The notes: generated by a model from the sequence alone, not told the origin. DNA of 64,000 nucleotides from Hydrangea macrophylla (GCA_033977485.1 CM066994.1:51067155-51131154); one strand, 5' to 3'; positions 30,654 through 42,742 are shown, counted from the first letter of the stretch. Made by a program: numbers and translations.

Positions 30654-33331
30654 TGTGGATATCGCATTTTATCCTACCCACAACTTTTTTATTTAAAAAA
30701 TTTTCAGATTCAAATTCAAATTGAAAAATGAGCGCCACTTAATTTTTTTAAAAGGAAAAATTAAGAAACCATTTTAAAGCAAACTAATCTTTTTGGAAAC
30801 CAGAGATTAATTAGGTCTAGGGATTATGGAATGAGAGAGGAAGGAGCCCGACGGACTAAAACACCCTCTCTCATCCTATCTCGCGATAGGCCTCTATTCA
30901 ACATCCTTTTAATCGAATTATTAATCTAAGCATGTCCTCAACTTATACATATATATAAGTATACATAACACAAGCATGTCAAAAGGGTGCAAGATTGCTA
31001 ACGGAAAAATATCATTCAAAACCTAAGAAGTGATTAGCAAGCAATATAATATGCAATAGGGAACAAGAGAACTTACCCGGGATCCAGCTGCGATTTTGAA
31101 ATGTGCAATGCATACAAAAAGTAGATATCCTAATAAAAGGTCTCTAATCACATATATATATACACATAAGGTAAATCTTAATTCTAAGGTGTCGCGCATG
31201 AATTCGAAAATCAATAAAATTAAGAAATAATTAATCTAAAGAAGAGTCAAGAGATCATACCTCATCGGCGCTACAAAACAAGGGTTAATCCACATGCTTT
31301 ACAAAGGATATATAACATCAAACAATCATCCCTGAATGTCTAGCTTAATTCTATCAAGTAGAAGAAATGACATAATTATAAATTCTAATATCAATCTATA
31401 TGGATGAATGTATATGATTACATAGATATGAACAAGAATAAGCTATTGGATTATTCCTTGATTTGGATCATTTAACCTCTGTATTTAAGCTTAACTAATC
31501 ATTATTAAAACATGGTTTAAGCCCTAAGTCATGGAAAGATCATTTGTACCATTATTTGCAAAGTATACCAAATCTATCCAAAAATTCTGAAAATTACAGA
31601 GAACAAGTCAAGGCTTTAAAAATTGGGAAAGCATAGTTCTCATGGTTTGATGTCAATGAATTTTGGACACGAGATGCCTCTGCGAGTTTAGTTTCCAACC
31701 CCAAAAGAAAAGTCGAAGATCAACGGTTCAATCTCTGGGAATTGGACAAACACTAGACATCACTTAGAACTTCACAACTCTTTGTCCAGAGTTCTTGTAT
31801 GATTTTCTAAAAATAGTAAAAAATCATAAACGCTTTGATCTTTTTAGGGTATCTTCCTAACACATTAAACTACCTAGAAAAAATTATTTGAGGCTAAGAA
31901 AACTTGATTAAGGCTCTGAGTTATTTATTTCAAAGAGGTGTTACTGTTCTGAAATTCTGGACAGATTGTTGTTGTTTCACAAAACTCGTGACCAAACTAC
32001 TTTAAACATGAAATCTCTTTAAAACAAAAATCACAGTGGTAGAACTTTGAGTTATTGACAGTTTCCAGTTGATTTTACTCGATTCCAATGCTTCATTATT
32101 TAACTAAAAATCTTTGATCAAAAGTGGTTAATGAACTCACTGCACCTTTGTCAAATATACCTTTTACTTGCTAACTTCAACTACCAAGCCATTAAGTTTG
32201 GCTTAATTTAAACCACTTCTCCTACCATTTGATGGTCATTGGAGGTTAATGACACTTATACTTGTAGATTTCAATGAAATATGGAAAAACTTCATGAAAT
32301 CTCAAGAACAATAAACCCAAACCATGGTGATAGACTTGGATTCATTAACTAATCGTACTAAGTATCAACTTCAATCCCCTTGTAAGTCATAAGCTTACAA
32401 GAAGGCTAAAGGATTTCAAGTCAAGGGATTCAAGTAAGACATTGAAGGTCTCATGAATCCCAAGAGATGAATGAGATGAAAAGGAGTGGCTCAAAGTTCA
32501 AATATCATCTAAATTAACATAAATTTAAAGACTAATTAGTCTAGAGTCTACCTCCAAATATCCTCAACTTGTGATTTTGAAAGACTTCCACAAGTTAATC
32601 AAGCTCTTCAACTCTAACTCACACACAACTTCTTCTTTAAACACTTGTAAAGGTGACTCTTGTTTAAAAAAATTTCTAGAGGTTTAAGGCAAAGAGAGTC
32701 AAGATAAGGTTGGAAGATTCAAGGAAATCCTCTCCCTTTGTAATGGGATATTCACCCAGGCAAAGAGAGTCAAGATAAGGTTGGAAGATTCAAGGAAATC
32801 CTCTCCCTTTGTAATGGGATATTCACCCTCTTTATAGAAGCAATTTTTAAGAGGGTAGTTCAGTCATTTCACAGTAAAAAATTTTCGGCACTCACTGGAA
32901 ATGGAAGCTGCACTCACTGAGCGCCACAATGGCACTCTATGAATGCCATCGCGACATTCATTGATTGCCACACCGGCATTCAGTGAATGCCGCAACTCCA
33001 GGGACTGCCCTTTTTTTAATTTTGCGGCCTTTGAAAGTTTTGACGACATTCAGTGACTGCCGTTGCGGCTCTCACTAACTGCCGGTCCGGCAATCGGCGA
33101 GTGCCGCACCGGCAACCCGTAACTGCCGCAGATTCTACCATATGCCGTACTTTCTACTTCCCTTGTCCTTTCTTTTTTCTTTCTTCCTTTTTCTTTTGTT
33201 TCGAGTTGAAGAGTCTTTTGAAGAGCTTGAATCACTTTTGGAAATACTAGATTAGTTAGCCATTGTCATCATTGGATCTAGAGGTAGCACTCCACTTAAT
33301 TCGACGTTTGGTCAAAATCGGGGTGTCTACA
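30654..33331 (-). repeat. 5' LTR of element B (2678 bp)
   Basis: It mirrors 13499-16187 with many scattered substitutions and small indels. GC-rich motif blocks lie at 32886-32996 and 33046-33131. It has a 71-bp tandem duplication at 32688-32829 that the other LTR lacks. Confidence 0.88.
32688..32829. repeat. 71-bp tandem duplication in one LTR of element B
   Basis: The unit starting GGCAAAGAGAGTCAAG occurs at 32688 and again at 32759, effectively identical, just beside the TATA region. The left LTR (15546-15620) has a single copy, so the duplication arose after insertion. Confidence 0.85.
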
Positions 33332-33987
33332 CAACCCAAAATGTTTAGGGGTTGTGTTATGGTAATTAAATTAGGGAACTTTTCTCTGTCCAAAAAAAAA
33401 AGCTTTAAGGAACTTTTATTATGCTATAGGTGGTTTTGCATAAACTTGTACAGAATGCTCTAGAAACTCCCTAGACTTAAAACCAAAGGGAACCATTGAA
33501 TTTTCTTGAGACTTTTAGAGACTTGTACAGAATATTATAGGGTGACCTTCTAGAAAGATTACTTTATTAGGATGCCCAAAATTTCTAAAATATTATCACG
33601 AGTTTCTATTTCAGTGGATAATCGCCCCTTATATAAATTCTGGCCATTGACCGTACTAACTATTATTTATAAGTAGGGTGGCCTTCATCAAAATTATTCA
33701 AGAATTAAAAAGTTTGCTGAGAAAAAAACTATGGAGTTATGTAGATTATTGGCTGAGTAGTAAAAAGTGCATACTTATGTGCTTTCTCTACTTCTTCATA
33801 ACTCTTTTATCGTCAAATATGAAAAGCCTACTTGAGTCTTGTAACACGTAAAAGATAGCCCCCGGGCCAAATTCTTAGATTCACCCCTGTTCATCAAGCA
33901 ACCATCATACAATGCTTTGATCGTTTGGACGGTCTGAACTCTGATGAAAATATAATGATTTGCAATCATGTAGGCACCTTTCATTTA
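33332..33987. other. Gene-free flank between element B and the Copia fragment
   Basis: There is no coding signal. The first five bases are the target duplication of element B. The probable right end of the hAT-like element is at 33889. The rest is AT-rich and unrecognised. Confidence 0.5.
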
Positions 33988-35097
33988 TGAAAAATAGGAC
34001 GCTAACAGAAATGATTAATGCTGCACTTTTTAATTCAGGATTAAGTCATGGTTTTGGGGAGAAGCATTGTTAACCTCTTGTCACATATTGAATAGAATTC
34101 CCAATAAGAAATCTAATATAACCCCGTATGAACTGTAGAAGAATAGAAAACCCAATATTAGTTACTTTAGAGTTTGGGTTTGTAGAGCTATTGTAAAACT
34201 CCCGGATCCTAAAATACAAAAATTAGGAGAAAGAGGGGTTGAATGTGTTTTCCTTGGATATGCTCAACATAGTCAGGCTTATATGTTTTTAATAGTTGAA
34301 CCTAATTACTCCATTGCGATTTACGGTGATTGAATCCAAAGATGTTAATTTTGATGAAGGAAGATTTGCTTCAATACCTAAGCCACTCGTTTCTAGTAGT
34401 TCTAGTAGTTCAATAGAATCCGTAGAAGAAACTCTTAAGGAAAGTGTGGAACTTAGAAGAAGTAAAAGAATTTTGGACCCGATTTTTCATGTACTTAGTG
34501 GAAGGTACTAGAGGAGCACAAAGTGGTCAAATAGAGTTTACATTGAATTTAGATCGGACCCTTCAACTTATGAAGAGGCTATAAAGTCTCAAGATTCCGC
34601 CTTCTAGAAAGAAGCTATGAAATATGAAATGGATTCCATAATAGGTAATAAAACTTGCAAACTTGTTGATCTTTTGTCGGGTTCTAAACAAATAGGATGT
34701 AAATTGATATTTAAAAAGAAAATGAAAGTTGACGGAACTATTGATATTAAAGCTAGATTAGTAATGAAATGTTATACACAAAAAAGAAGGTATTGATTAT
34801 TTTGACACTTATGCACCGGTTGCAAGGATATCAACAATTAGAGTTCTAATTGGACTAGCTTCTATATATAAGTTTGTGATTCATCAAATTGATTGTAAAA
34901 CCGCATTTTTAAATGGTGAGTTAGATGAAGAGATTTATACGAATCAACCCGAGAGATTTGTTGTAAAAGGTCAAGAACATAAAGTGTGTAAATTGATTAA
35001 GTCTTTACATAGTCTTAAAAAAGCATGTAAATAATGGCATCATAAATTTGACCAAACTATATTATCTAATGGATTCAAGATTAATGAATCAGATAAG
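33988..35097 (+). pseudogene. Ty1/copia integrase-RT fragment, truncated at both ends
   Basis: Several frames together give Copia landmarks in the proper order: NRTLTEMINAALFNSG and LLTSCHILNRIP (end of the integrase core), PNISYFRVW, VECVFLGYAQHSQAYMFL, an ELRRSKR linker, then RT (KEAMKYEMDSIIGN, KLIFKKKMKVDGTIDIKARL, and near the end WHHKFDQTILSNGF with a stop before it). Numerous stops and frameshifts are present. Homology ends abruptly at about 35097, where gypsy integrase sequence begins, so the palm motif and RNase H are lost. Confidence 0.78.
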
Positions 35098-36440
35098 TGT
35101 GCCTAACGAGGACAACTTAAGGAAGGACATACTGAATGAAGCGCATAAGTCAAGATTGACGGTCTACCCTGGAGGAACAAAAATGTTTAAGGACTTGAAA
35201 AGAAACATCTAGAGGGAAGGAATGAAAAGATAGGTAGCAGATCACATATCCAAATGTTTTAACCTTCAAACAAGTCAAAGCAGAACACCAAAGGCCAGCA
35301 GGGTTATTACAACCACTGCCAGTTCCTGGGTGAAAATGGGAACACATTACTATGGATTTCATTATGGTAATGCAAAGATCGCAACATAATTATGATGCTA
35401 TTTGTGTGATCATGGACCGACTCACCAAATCATCTCATTTTATCGCCTACAACATGACGTACCCAGTTGAGAAGATGAGCAAAATGTACTTACAGCAAAT
35501 CGTACGACTACACGGAGTTTCGGTCTCGATCATATCTGATTGTGACTTACGTTTTACATTAGGATTTTGGGAAAGCTTACAAGCAGCAATGGGAACTTCA
35601 TTGAAGTTAAGTTCACCATTTCATCCTCAAGTTGATGGACAAACAGAACGAGTCAACCAAGTAATGGAAGGCATGCTCTGAGCTTGTGCCATAGACTTTG
35701 AGAGTTCTTGGAAGACACACCTGCCATTGGTACAGATCGCGTACAACAACAGCTATCATTCGAGCATCGGGATGTTACTATTTGAGGCACTATATGGAAG
35801 ACCGTATCGATCACCTTTATGCTGGGCAAAAGTTGGAGACAATAAACTTCTAGGACTAGAAATGGTTCGAGAGAGGAATGAAAAGATCAACATCGTAAAA
35901 GAAAAGATGAAAGCAGCACATAGCAGACAGAAAAGCTTCACAGACAAGCACCGTAAGGAATTAGAGTTTAGTGTTGGAGATCACGTACTTCTCAAAGTAT
36001 CTCCGGTGCAAGGCGTTGTCAGATTCGGACAGAAATGAGAAAAGTTGTCACTGCGCTACATTAGACCATTTAAAATTTTAGAGCACGTGGGAAAAGTAGC
36101 CTACCGACTTGCATTGCCACCTTAGATGTCAGAAATACATAATGTATTTCATATCAGCATGCTTAGGAAGGTTGTACATAATCCGTCACATGTAATTGAC
36201 TTCACGGACATTGAGTTGAACAACGTGACTTATACTGAAGGACCAGTTTGAATTTTGGATCGATGAGTCAAGAAGCTGAGGACTAAGGAAATTCCTCTGT
36301 TGAAAGTTCAGTGGAGACACCATGAGGAACGCGAAGCTTCTTGGGAGTTGGAATCAGAAATGCGCGAGAAGTTTCCAGCTTTGTTTAGTGACTAGCTAGC
36401 TCAAATTTCGGGGACGAAATCTTTGATAGGAGGTGGATAT
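35098..36440 (+). pseudogene. Element C, left part: chromovirus integrase to polypurine tract
   Basis: This begins within integrase ([20 protein letters not shown]) directly at the Copia junction. It continues through a damaged zinc region, the catalytic core ([44 protein letters not shown]) and the C-terminal segment ([32 protein letters not shown]) to a PLLKVQWRHHEE-type end near 36370. Stops include one near 35680 and one at 36036-36038. A polypurine tract (AGGAGGTGG) precedes the LTR at 36441. Sequence and style match element D. The first 545 bp are repeated, about 90% alike by eye, at 43593-44139. Confidence 0.8.
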
Positions 36441-38898
36441 TGTAATACCTGTAATTTTAATTTTATTTTATTAATATAATTTCTAGTTTTGGACAGTAAT
36501 TACAAGATTTCTACTATAATTAATATTATTTCGGAACCCGAAATTATACATGTGTTACCCAACCATGCTTATACCCTAAGCCAACCCCCAAACAACCCCT
36601 ATCAAGTGGTGGTGAGGTGTCCATGTGAGGTGTTGTGTGCTTGAGTGAGTTGTGTGTCGGTGTCCATGTGAGGTGTTCTATACTTGAATTAGTTGTGTAG
36701 GTTTCCATGTGAGGTGTTGTGTGCTTGAATGAGTTGTGTGTAGGTGTCCATGTGAGGTGTTGTGTGCTTGAGTGAGTGGTGTGTAGGTGTCCATGTGAGG
36801 TGTTGTGTGCTTGAGTGAGTGGTGTGTAGGTGTCCATGTGAGGTGCTGTGTGCTTGAGTATTGTGTGTGTGTGTGTATGTGTGTGTGTGTGTGTGTGTGT
36901 GAATGTGTGTATGGATAATATATATACAGATTCATGGGCCCTCCTCATTCCCCTATAAAAACCTACCCGTCCCTCTCATTAGTTTTAGGAAACAAAAGGA
37001 AAAAATATAGAGAGAGAGTTAAGCCGAGAGAGTGAGAAGAAAAAAAAAAGAAAAGAAAGGAGAGGAAAGGAAGAAATCCCAAACTACACTGCGACCCCGA
37101 ACCTATGGTGAGTTCCGAACTCACTTGGTATACTTAGATCAATGTCCGTATTATCCTTTGTTTATTATTATTTATGGAAAGTCTTGTGCTTAACATGTGG
37201 TGTCCCTAACCTAGCTCCATATTAGGATTTCTATTATCATTACTATGATTGTTATTATTTATTATTAATATTATCTTATTAGTTATCCGTTAAAACTCGT
37301 GATTTAATTGTACCTTGAACCTAGTTCCATTTTATACTCCGTCCATTATTATTATTATTATTGTTATTATTATTATTGATTAAACTTCAAAGCACTAATA
37401 TGTTGTATCCCGAACATGTCATTCTGCTACTATTATTAATATTATTATTAATATTAATAATATTATTGTTATCACTTTTCGATTAACTGCATATTAATAT
37501 GATATACCAATCTCCGTTATTCTTATTCTTATTATTATTATTATTAATATTATTATTATTATTATTATTATTATATTTGTTCGTTATTATTATCAATTCG
37601 GTTAACCTCATGCTTTAACGTGTGGTGCTATGAGCTTAGGACCCGTACTATATTTCAAGAATAAAATAGTAACTGTTTAATTAACTTGTACCTTATGCAT
37701 AACATATTATACACCTCACATAAGAGTCAGTGTCGTAACATCAAGTCAATGTGTACAGATATAGAGTCGAACGGTTGTGGAGACCAAGTCCGTATGCATT
37801 TGGAAATACGTGTAGCCGACTGCAGAGGTCTAAAAGTTGATAAGTTCTGAGTCGGTACTATCAAATGGAATTACATAATCGCATGTCAGCGATGATTGCT
37901 ACTATGGCCACAGAGAGGCAAACACGATAGCAAAGTAACCATGTTGATAAGAATACATCCAGAAATGAATAAACACAGTTTGCCTGTAAGGCGAGATTAC
38001 TACAGCAGTCGCGACGACTAACAATAGTAAAGTAACCGTTTCGCAAATTGGTGACGATATTCATAAGGCAAGGTCCCGAGGACCTAGAGTACATGGTTAG
38101 CTTGTAAAGCGAGATTACTACTGTGGCCACGGAAATGATAGTAAAGTGACAATAGCTGGACCTAATGGACGAGTCACTCTAAGCCAACGGCATTACACTG
38201 GTAATGTAACAAAGTTAAGTAAGTTGGATGTTAAGTCGAGTGAAGTCGAATATATCAATGATGAATGGTTTCATGCATAGTCTAATTATAATTTATGCAA
38301 TCGTCATAACTAGTCGATGTGTACTTTTGGATACATATTTTATATTAGGAGTGTTCGGTTAGGACGCTCACTTAGCTTTTATTAAAGCTAACCGCATACT
38401 ACGCCTGGCACATTTCCATGTCTAGACTATACAGGATATGATTTTCCAGAGGAGGACTGTCCAAAAGAAGCCAATAAAGAGGAAGCCTTTGAAGGGGAAG
38501 CCTACAATGCTGAAGGTCACAGCTATGCCAGTTAGAGGCGCGGTTTCAAGAAAGAAGACTTAGTTGTTCTTTATAGATTTTTGTCCATTCATACTAAGTT
38601 ATAAATTGGTGTCACACGCCTTACTTTAACGATCTTACGCATCCTTTTGTCTTTACATATGAAGTTGTAAACAGTGTCCAACGCCTTAATCTCTTTTGTT
38701 CTTTTATCTTGATAACTACAAACTCTGATGTAATAGCTAGTAATTTTTTGATGTATATTCAGTTTACACTTCCGCTTAAGTTACTCTCTTATTAATAGCG
38801 TGTTTGTGGACAATCAGTTAATGTAACTAGTCATGGCTTACAGACCCAGAAAGGAAAATTTTATTTCCTGCTAATTTCTGCTGCTCCGGGACTTGACA
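36441..38898 (+). repeat. Single LTR of element C (2458 bp)
   Basis: It starts TGTAATACC after the polypurine tract and ends GGGACTTGACA, four bases before a tRNA-Met primer site, so it acts as 3' LTR to the left and 5' LTR to the right. A TATA box (CCTATAAAAA) lies at 36951-36960. U3 holds a 43-bp minisatellite and a (GT)n run. (ATT)n microsatellites lie near 37347-37370 and 37519-37575. Three diverged copies of a segment with GCGAGATTACTACTGTGGCC and ATAGTAAAGTAACC lie at about 37885-38150. Confidence 0.78.
36616..36911. repeat. 43-bp minisatellite (six copies) followed by (GT)n
   Basis: Units starting GGTGTCCATGTGAGG lie at 36616, 36659, 36700, 36743, 36786 and 36829. A GT-rich microsatellite follows at about 36864-36911. 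The last unit runs directly into the GT tract, which probably seeded slippage. Confidence 0.88.
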
Positions 38899-38902
38899 GG
38901 AT

Positions 38903-38914
38903 TTTTGGTATCAG
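38903..38914 (+). promoter_or_regulatory. Primer-binding site of element C (initiator tRNA-Met type)
   Basis: TGGTATCAGAGC complements the 3' end of plant initiator tRNA-Met. The next bases (ATTAGG) diverge from the longer match seen in element D, so the site has decayed after 12 nt. Confidence 0.8.
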
Positions 38915-39029
38915 AGCATTAGGTTTACTTAGACGTGCTCGCTGATTGTTCTATACCTCTATGTTGGGAACCCTAAGATACTTTCAAATAGTGCTCACAC
39001 TAAGATAGTTCTTTTGTTAGACAAGTATC

Positions 39030-39976
39030 ATGGATCCAATCTTTATCCCAGATGCTTTTGGAGGACACTATATCTACACAGACCATATAGAGCCAGCAGA
39101 TTCGGCATACTATCTATCGAGGATCCGGCAGACTACCGCCAACAATATGGAAACCGACCTATGGTATGATATACACGGGGTTGGGATCTAGGATCCCGTA
39201 ATAATGCGTAGAGAGGATGTCTACCATAGGGATACCACCATGCGCATTGTGGCAGAGACACTAAAGTTGCTAAAGGATCGCCATGCCTTCCCAAGACTAC
39301 TCTCGAAAGTTAGGAGGATGTCCCCGCCACCTTCGGTAGGATCACCGTCGCAGACACCCCCACTTCCACCAGTAGGGAATATTGTAGAGGAAGAGGAAAA
39401 TATGATAGTTGATGTTGTAGTACCTCAAATAGCTCCAGGAAGATTATGACTAATAGAACACGGATAGCCACAAAGTAGGTTGTAGAGATGGTAGCACATC
39501 CTAATGGTTTTGAGATAGGAGAGGTTGAGTTGGATGAGGCCATGGGTAAGGCAATAAGGTTAGTCATCGCCGCACAGGCCAAAGATAGGGAATTTGATAA
39601 AGAAGAAGAATCTGATGAAGAAGGAGAGTTCAATGAGGAGGGAGAGTCAGATGAGGATGAAGACCCTAAGAAAGATCCTAATAAGGGAGAGAGCGATGAC
39701 GAAGAGCCTGAGGTGGAGCCAATATAATATGATGAGCCAGTGGAGGATGAGCCAGATGAGGAGCACGAGATAGCTCTAATGGAAGATGAGCCAGTCATTG
39801 AGGAGGTTGACATTGAGGAAGCCCTGGTACCATATGTGATAGGCCCGCCTCCTCGGTGGCATTTTGGGATAGTAGATGAGGTCAACGATGATGTGGATGT
39901 AAACAATGAGGATGAGTTTAATCCATACCTTGATTGGATCCCACCAGAGGATATCACCAGTAGAGATGATGCGTGA
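39030..39976 (+). pseudogene. Extra acidic reading frames between primer site and gag of element C
   Basis: The ATG at 39030 (MDPIFIPDAFGGHYIYTDHI) is interrupted by TAG near 39189. The frame continues to 39449 through RMSPPPSVGSPSQTPPLPPV. A second frame (39488-39976, one stop at 39725-39727) encodes a strongly acidic Glu/Asp-rich segment (EEESDEEGEFNEEGES) ending LDWIPPEDI. Element D has only about 150 bp between primer site and gag and no such ORF. I do not recognise the protein. It could be a captured sequence or an accessory ORF with one frameshift. Confidence 0.5.
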
Positions 39977-40409
39977 CGATGATGGAAATTATTAGAACAA
40001 GACTCGTAAGATCCGTAAGATCTGGATTAGGGCTCGTAAAGTCGTAATAATTAGGAATGATGTGTTAGGATGGAATAGTACCCCACTTCTATGTTTATAT
40101 ATGTATTAACTTGGGTTAGTAACCCTATCTTTGGTAAGATGCATGTGTTAGGGTAATATTCCCATTTTGTAATTCATGCATCCTAGATGTTGTAAATCGG
40201 CCCTGTAACCTCTAAACTATTAATGAAAGCTACCTTATGGTATATACTGTGGTCCAATGATCTTGATGTTTCTAGTTTTATTATTTTTGCTACTTTGTTA
40301 AATTTTATATCTCGACGTACATGTTTCGGTAATAAACTTATAGATGTGTGCTTACAGACTAGTAATAACCAATAGATGTCTATGTAGGTACACCAACACA
40401 CGAATCACT

Positions 40410-41530
40410 ATGGGAGGGCAAAATAGGAATACCCGTAACAATCCCGCTGGGCAAATTGAGGCTGCACCCCCAGTACCCTCAGCCACTAATCCCACTAGTC
40501 TATTTGATGCCGTTGTGCAGAGACTAGAACACATCAACAACAATGATAACAACAATGCAAATAATGGGAATCGCCCCGTACCACCTCCAAGACCTATAAA
40601 GGATAGAGTGGTAGAGCGTTTCTGTCATTTTTCGTCCTGAGAAGTTCGACGGAGATGCCGAGCCATGGAGTGCGGAACAGTGACCCTGGGAAATGGAGTC
40701 GATCTTCGACACATTGGAATGTACGAAGATCGAGAAGTGTCGACTGGCGACGTTCCAGTTAACATACAAGGTAGCCGATTGGTGGGAATCGGAGAATGCA
40801 ACGGTAGGAGAAGCGATAGTAAGAAAAATGCCTTGGGCTACATTTAAAGAGTTGTTCTTGGAGAATTATTTTCCACAAACATAGAGGAACAAGAAAGAGA
40901 GGGAGTTTATCGAACTAACACAGGGAAATTGAACTATGAGGAATATACAGTGCAGTTCGAATGATTATCTCGCTTTTCCCGCCACATGATTGATACCCGG
41001 AGAAGAAAAACCGATAGTACCACCAAGGCCTATCGCTATCACTTCAACGCATGACTCTTAACAATCAAGGCCTGACCTTCAAAGCCATGGTAAGCATAGT
41101 AATCGGCCACAAGGAAATTAATGGTCGAGAACGAGGACATTTTGGAAATCGACCACCGTTCAGAAACAACCAAGGTAACCAAGGACCAAGACCCCCTATG
41201 AAATTCCAAGGGAATAAGTGTAATTGGACTAGCGAAAGGAAGCCACAACTCACGTTCCCTCAGAACCGACCAGCTACACCCTAAGCACAACCCCCAAGAG
41301 GACCACCTGCTACCACTAGAGCCAATAATGATGGATGCTTTAATTATGGAAAGCCCGAACACAGGTCTAAGGAGTGTTGAACCCTAAGAAGAAGCCGAGA
41401 GGACACCGTCTACTATAACTGTGGAAAAAAGGGTCACGTATCTAGGGATTGCTGAGTACCTCAAGGCTGATAATACGGAGCATACACTCAGGGTCAACCC
41501 AAGAAAGCCCGCCTAAATGCCATTATCCTG
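40410..41530 (+). pseudogene. Element C gag, decayed
   Basis: The ATG at 40410 (MGGQNRNTRNNPAGQIE) corresponds to the second Met of the element D gag. After a frameshift near 40630 the core appears as WEMESIFDTLECTKIEKCRL and ADWWESENATVGEA. Stops follow. Two knuckles at about 41335-41455 are each damaged: CFNYGKPEHRSKEC has lost its second Cys and YYNCGKKGHVSRDC its first. Nucleic-acid binding would be impaired. Confidence 0.75.
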
Positions 41531-42742
41531 GAGAAAGCTAGATTCGATGAAGGAGAAGAACAAAATATGGAAGGTACCCTCACATTGTCTAACAGTCAGG
41601 TTAAAGCTTTGTTCGATACTGGTGCATTCAACTTCTTTATTTCTATTAAAATTGTATAATAGTTGGGTTTAGTACCCCAGATGCTTGATGTAGCTTTGAA
41701 TGTTATGTCCCCCTTAGGAATAAACATTAAGTTGGGAAAAGTGTGTAAGAATTGTATTCTGGACTTAGAAGATCAAAACCTTCCCGCTGATCTGATAGTT
41801 CTATCGATGAAGGAATTCGGCCTAATCTTAGGAATTGATTGGCTCACAAAATACCATGCCAAATTAGACTGTGTTAGCAAGTCTATTACTCTTTTGATAC
41901 CTGGAAGCCAACCATTTAAATTCCAATGCGACCCTTTGTGCGACACTTTCCTCACTAGCTGTCTAGCTACCCTTGGAAGCGTAAGTTCGGAAATTCTGAT
42001 TACATAAATCCCTGTAGTTCAAGACTTTGAGGACACATTTTAGGAAATCTTAGGACTGCCACCCAAGAGAGACATCGACTATTGTATTGAGCTGGTTCCC
42101 AGTACCCTACCGATATCTAAGACCCCATATCAGATGGCCCTGGCAGAAATGCAAGAATTAAATAAGCAAGTCTAGGAACTTAAAGATCTCAGATTTATTC
42201 AACCAAGCACTTCACCTTGGGGAGCGTCGGTACTATTTGTTAAGAAGAAGGATGGGACACTTCGACTCTGTATCGACTACAGAGAGTTGAACAAGGTCAC
42301 AATTCGATGCCCACTTCCTAGAATCAATGACCTATTCGATCAATTGTATGGAGCGATGACCTTCTCCAAGATAGATCTATCATTCGGATACCACCAATTG
42401 TTGGTTCGACTTGAAGATGTATCAAAGACAGCCTTCGGAATAAGGTATGGGCACTATGAATTCCTGGTCATGATGTTTGGACTAATGAATGTCCCAGTTG
42501 TATTCATGGATTTAATGAATAGAGTGTTCAGGTCCTACTTCGATCAAGTCATGACTGTGTTCATAGACGATATCCTAATCTACTTAAAGACCAGGGAGGT
42601 ACATAAAGAACATGTGAGGATTATACTACACAAGCTTCGAGACAACCACTTGTATGCGAAGTTCAGTAAGTGTGAATTTTGGCTAAAAGAAGTTAAATTC
42701 TTGGGTTACACTGTCTCACAGGACGGGATAGCTGGGATTTAA
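41531..42742 (+). pseudogene. Element C protease and reverse transcriptase, decayed
   Basis: The protease keeps LFDTGAFNFF (about 41615) and later LILGIDWLTKYHAKLDC. RT follows with [31 protein letters not shown] and the catalytic [10 protein letters not shown] (about 42555-42585). Stops lie in the linker (about 41656, 42004, 42042, 42172) and after DGIAGI at 42740-42742. Homology to element D is close throughout. Confidence 0.8.

Larger units (their letters stand above)
13499..33331 (-). mobile_element. Element B: 19.8-kb Tat/Ogre-like LTR retrotransposon, both LTRs present
   Basis: The element reads on the minus strand. Its 5' LTR is 33331-30654 and its 3' LTR is 16187-13499; both start TGTAGACACCCC and end GCGATATCCACA on the minus strand. 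The flanking 5-mers CCACC (13494-13498) and CAACC (33332-33336) differ at one base and are taken as the target duplication. Order along the minus strand: primer site, gag, protease, G-patch-like linker, RT, RNase H, archaeal-type RNase H, integrase, then a 6.7-kb tail with two genes in antisense. Size, 2.7-kb LTRs, dual RNase H and an apparent tRNA-Arg primer fit the Ogre/Tat group. Numerous stops and frameshifts show it is dead. Confidence 0.85.
12230..33889. mobile_element. Probable old hAT-like transposon, split by later insertions
   Basis: The left end starts CAGGGTGGATCTATG at 12230. The right end, read on the minus strand from 33889, starts CAGGGGTGAATCTAAG, so the two form an imperfect terminal inverted repeat of a type familiar from plant hAT-like elements. 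The adjoining 8-mers are TTGATCAG (12222-12229) and TTCATCAA (33890-33897), which agree at 6 of 8 positions and suit a hAT 8-bp duplication. Removing element B (19.8 kb) and the foldback element leaves about 1.3 kb with no transposase, so it was non-autonomous. The call depends on short, decayed ends. Confidence 0.42.

Noticed and set aside
36544..36948. Minus-strand frames rich in His and Thr
   Set aside because: They are translations of the complement of the 43-bp minisatellite and GT tract inside an LTR. The periodic protein simply mirrors the DNA repeat.
36441..38898. Two abutting LTRs from different elements
   Set aside because: There is one TATA region, one TG start after a polypurine tract and one CA end before a primer site. 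I see no internal TG...CA junction, so a single LTR is the simpler reading.
39310..39957. Ser-rich minus-strand frame of 215 codons
   Set aside because: It is the shadow of the Glu/Asp-rich plus-strand frame (GAG/GAT codons read as Ser/Leu in antisense). It has no homology or initiation context of its own.
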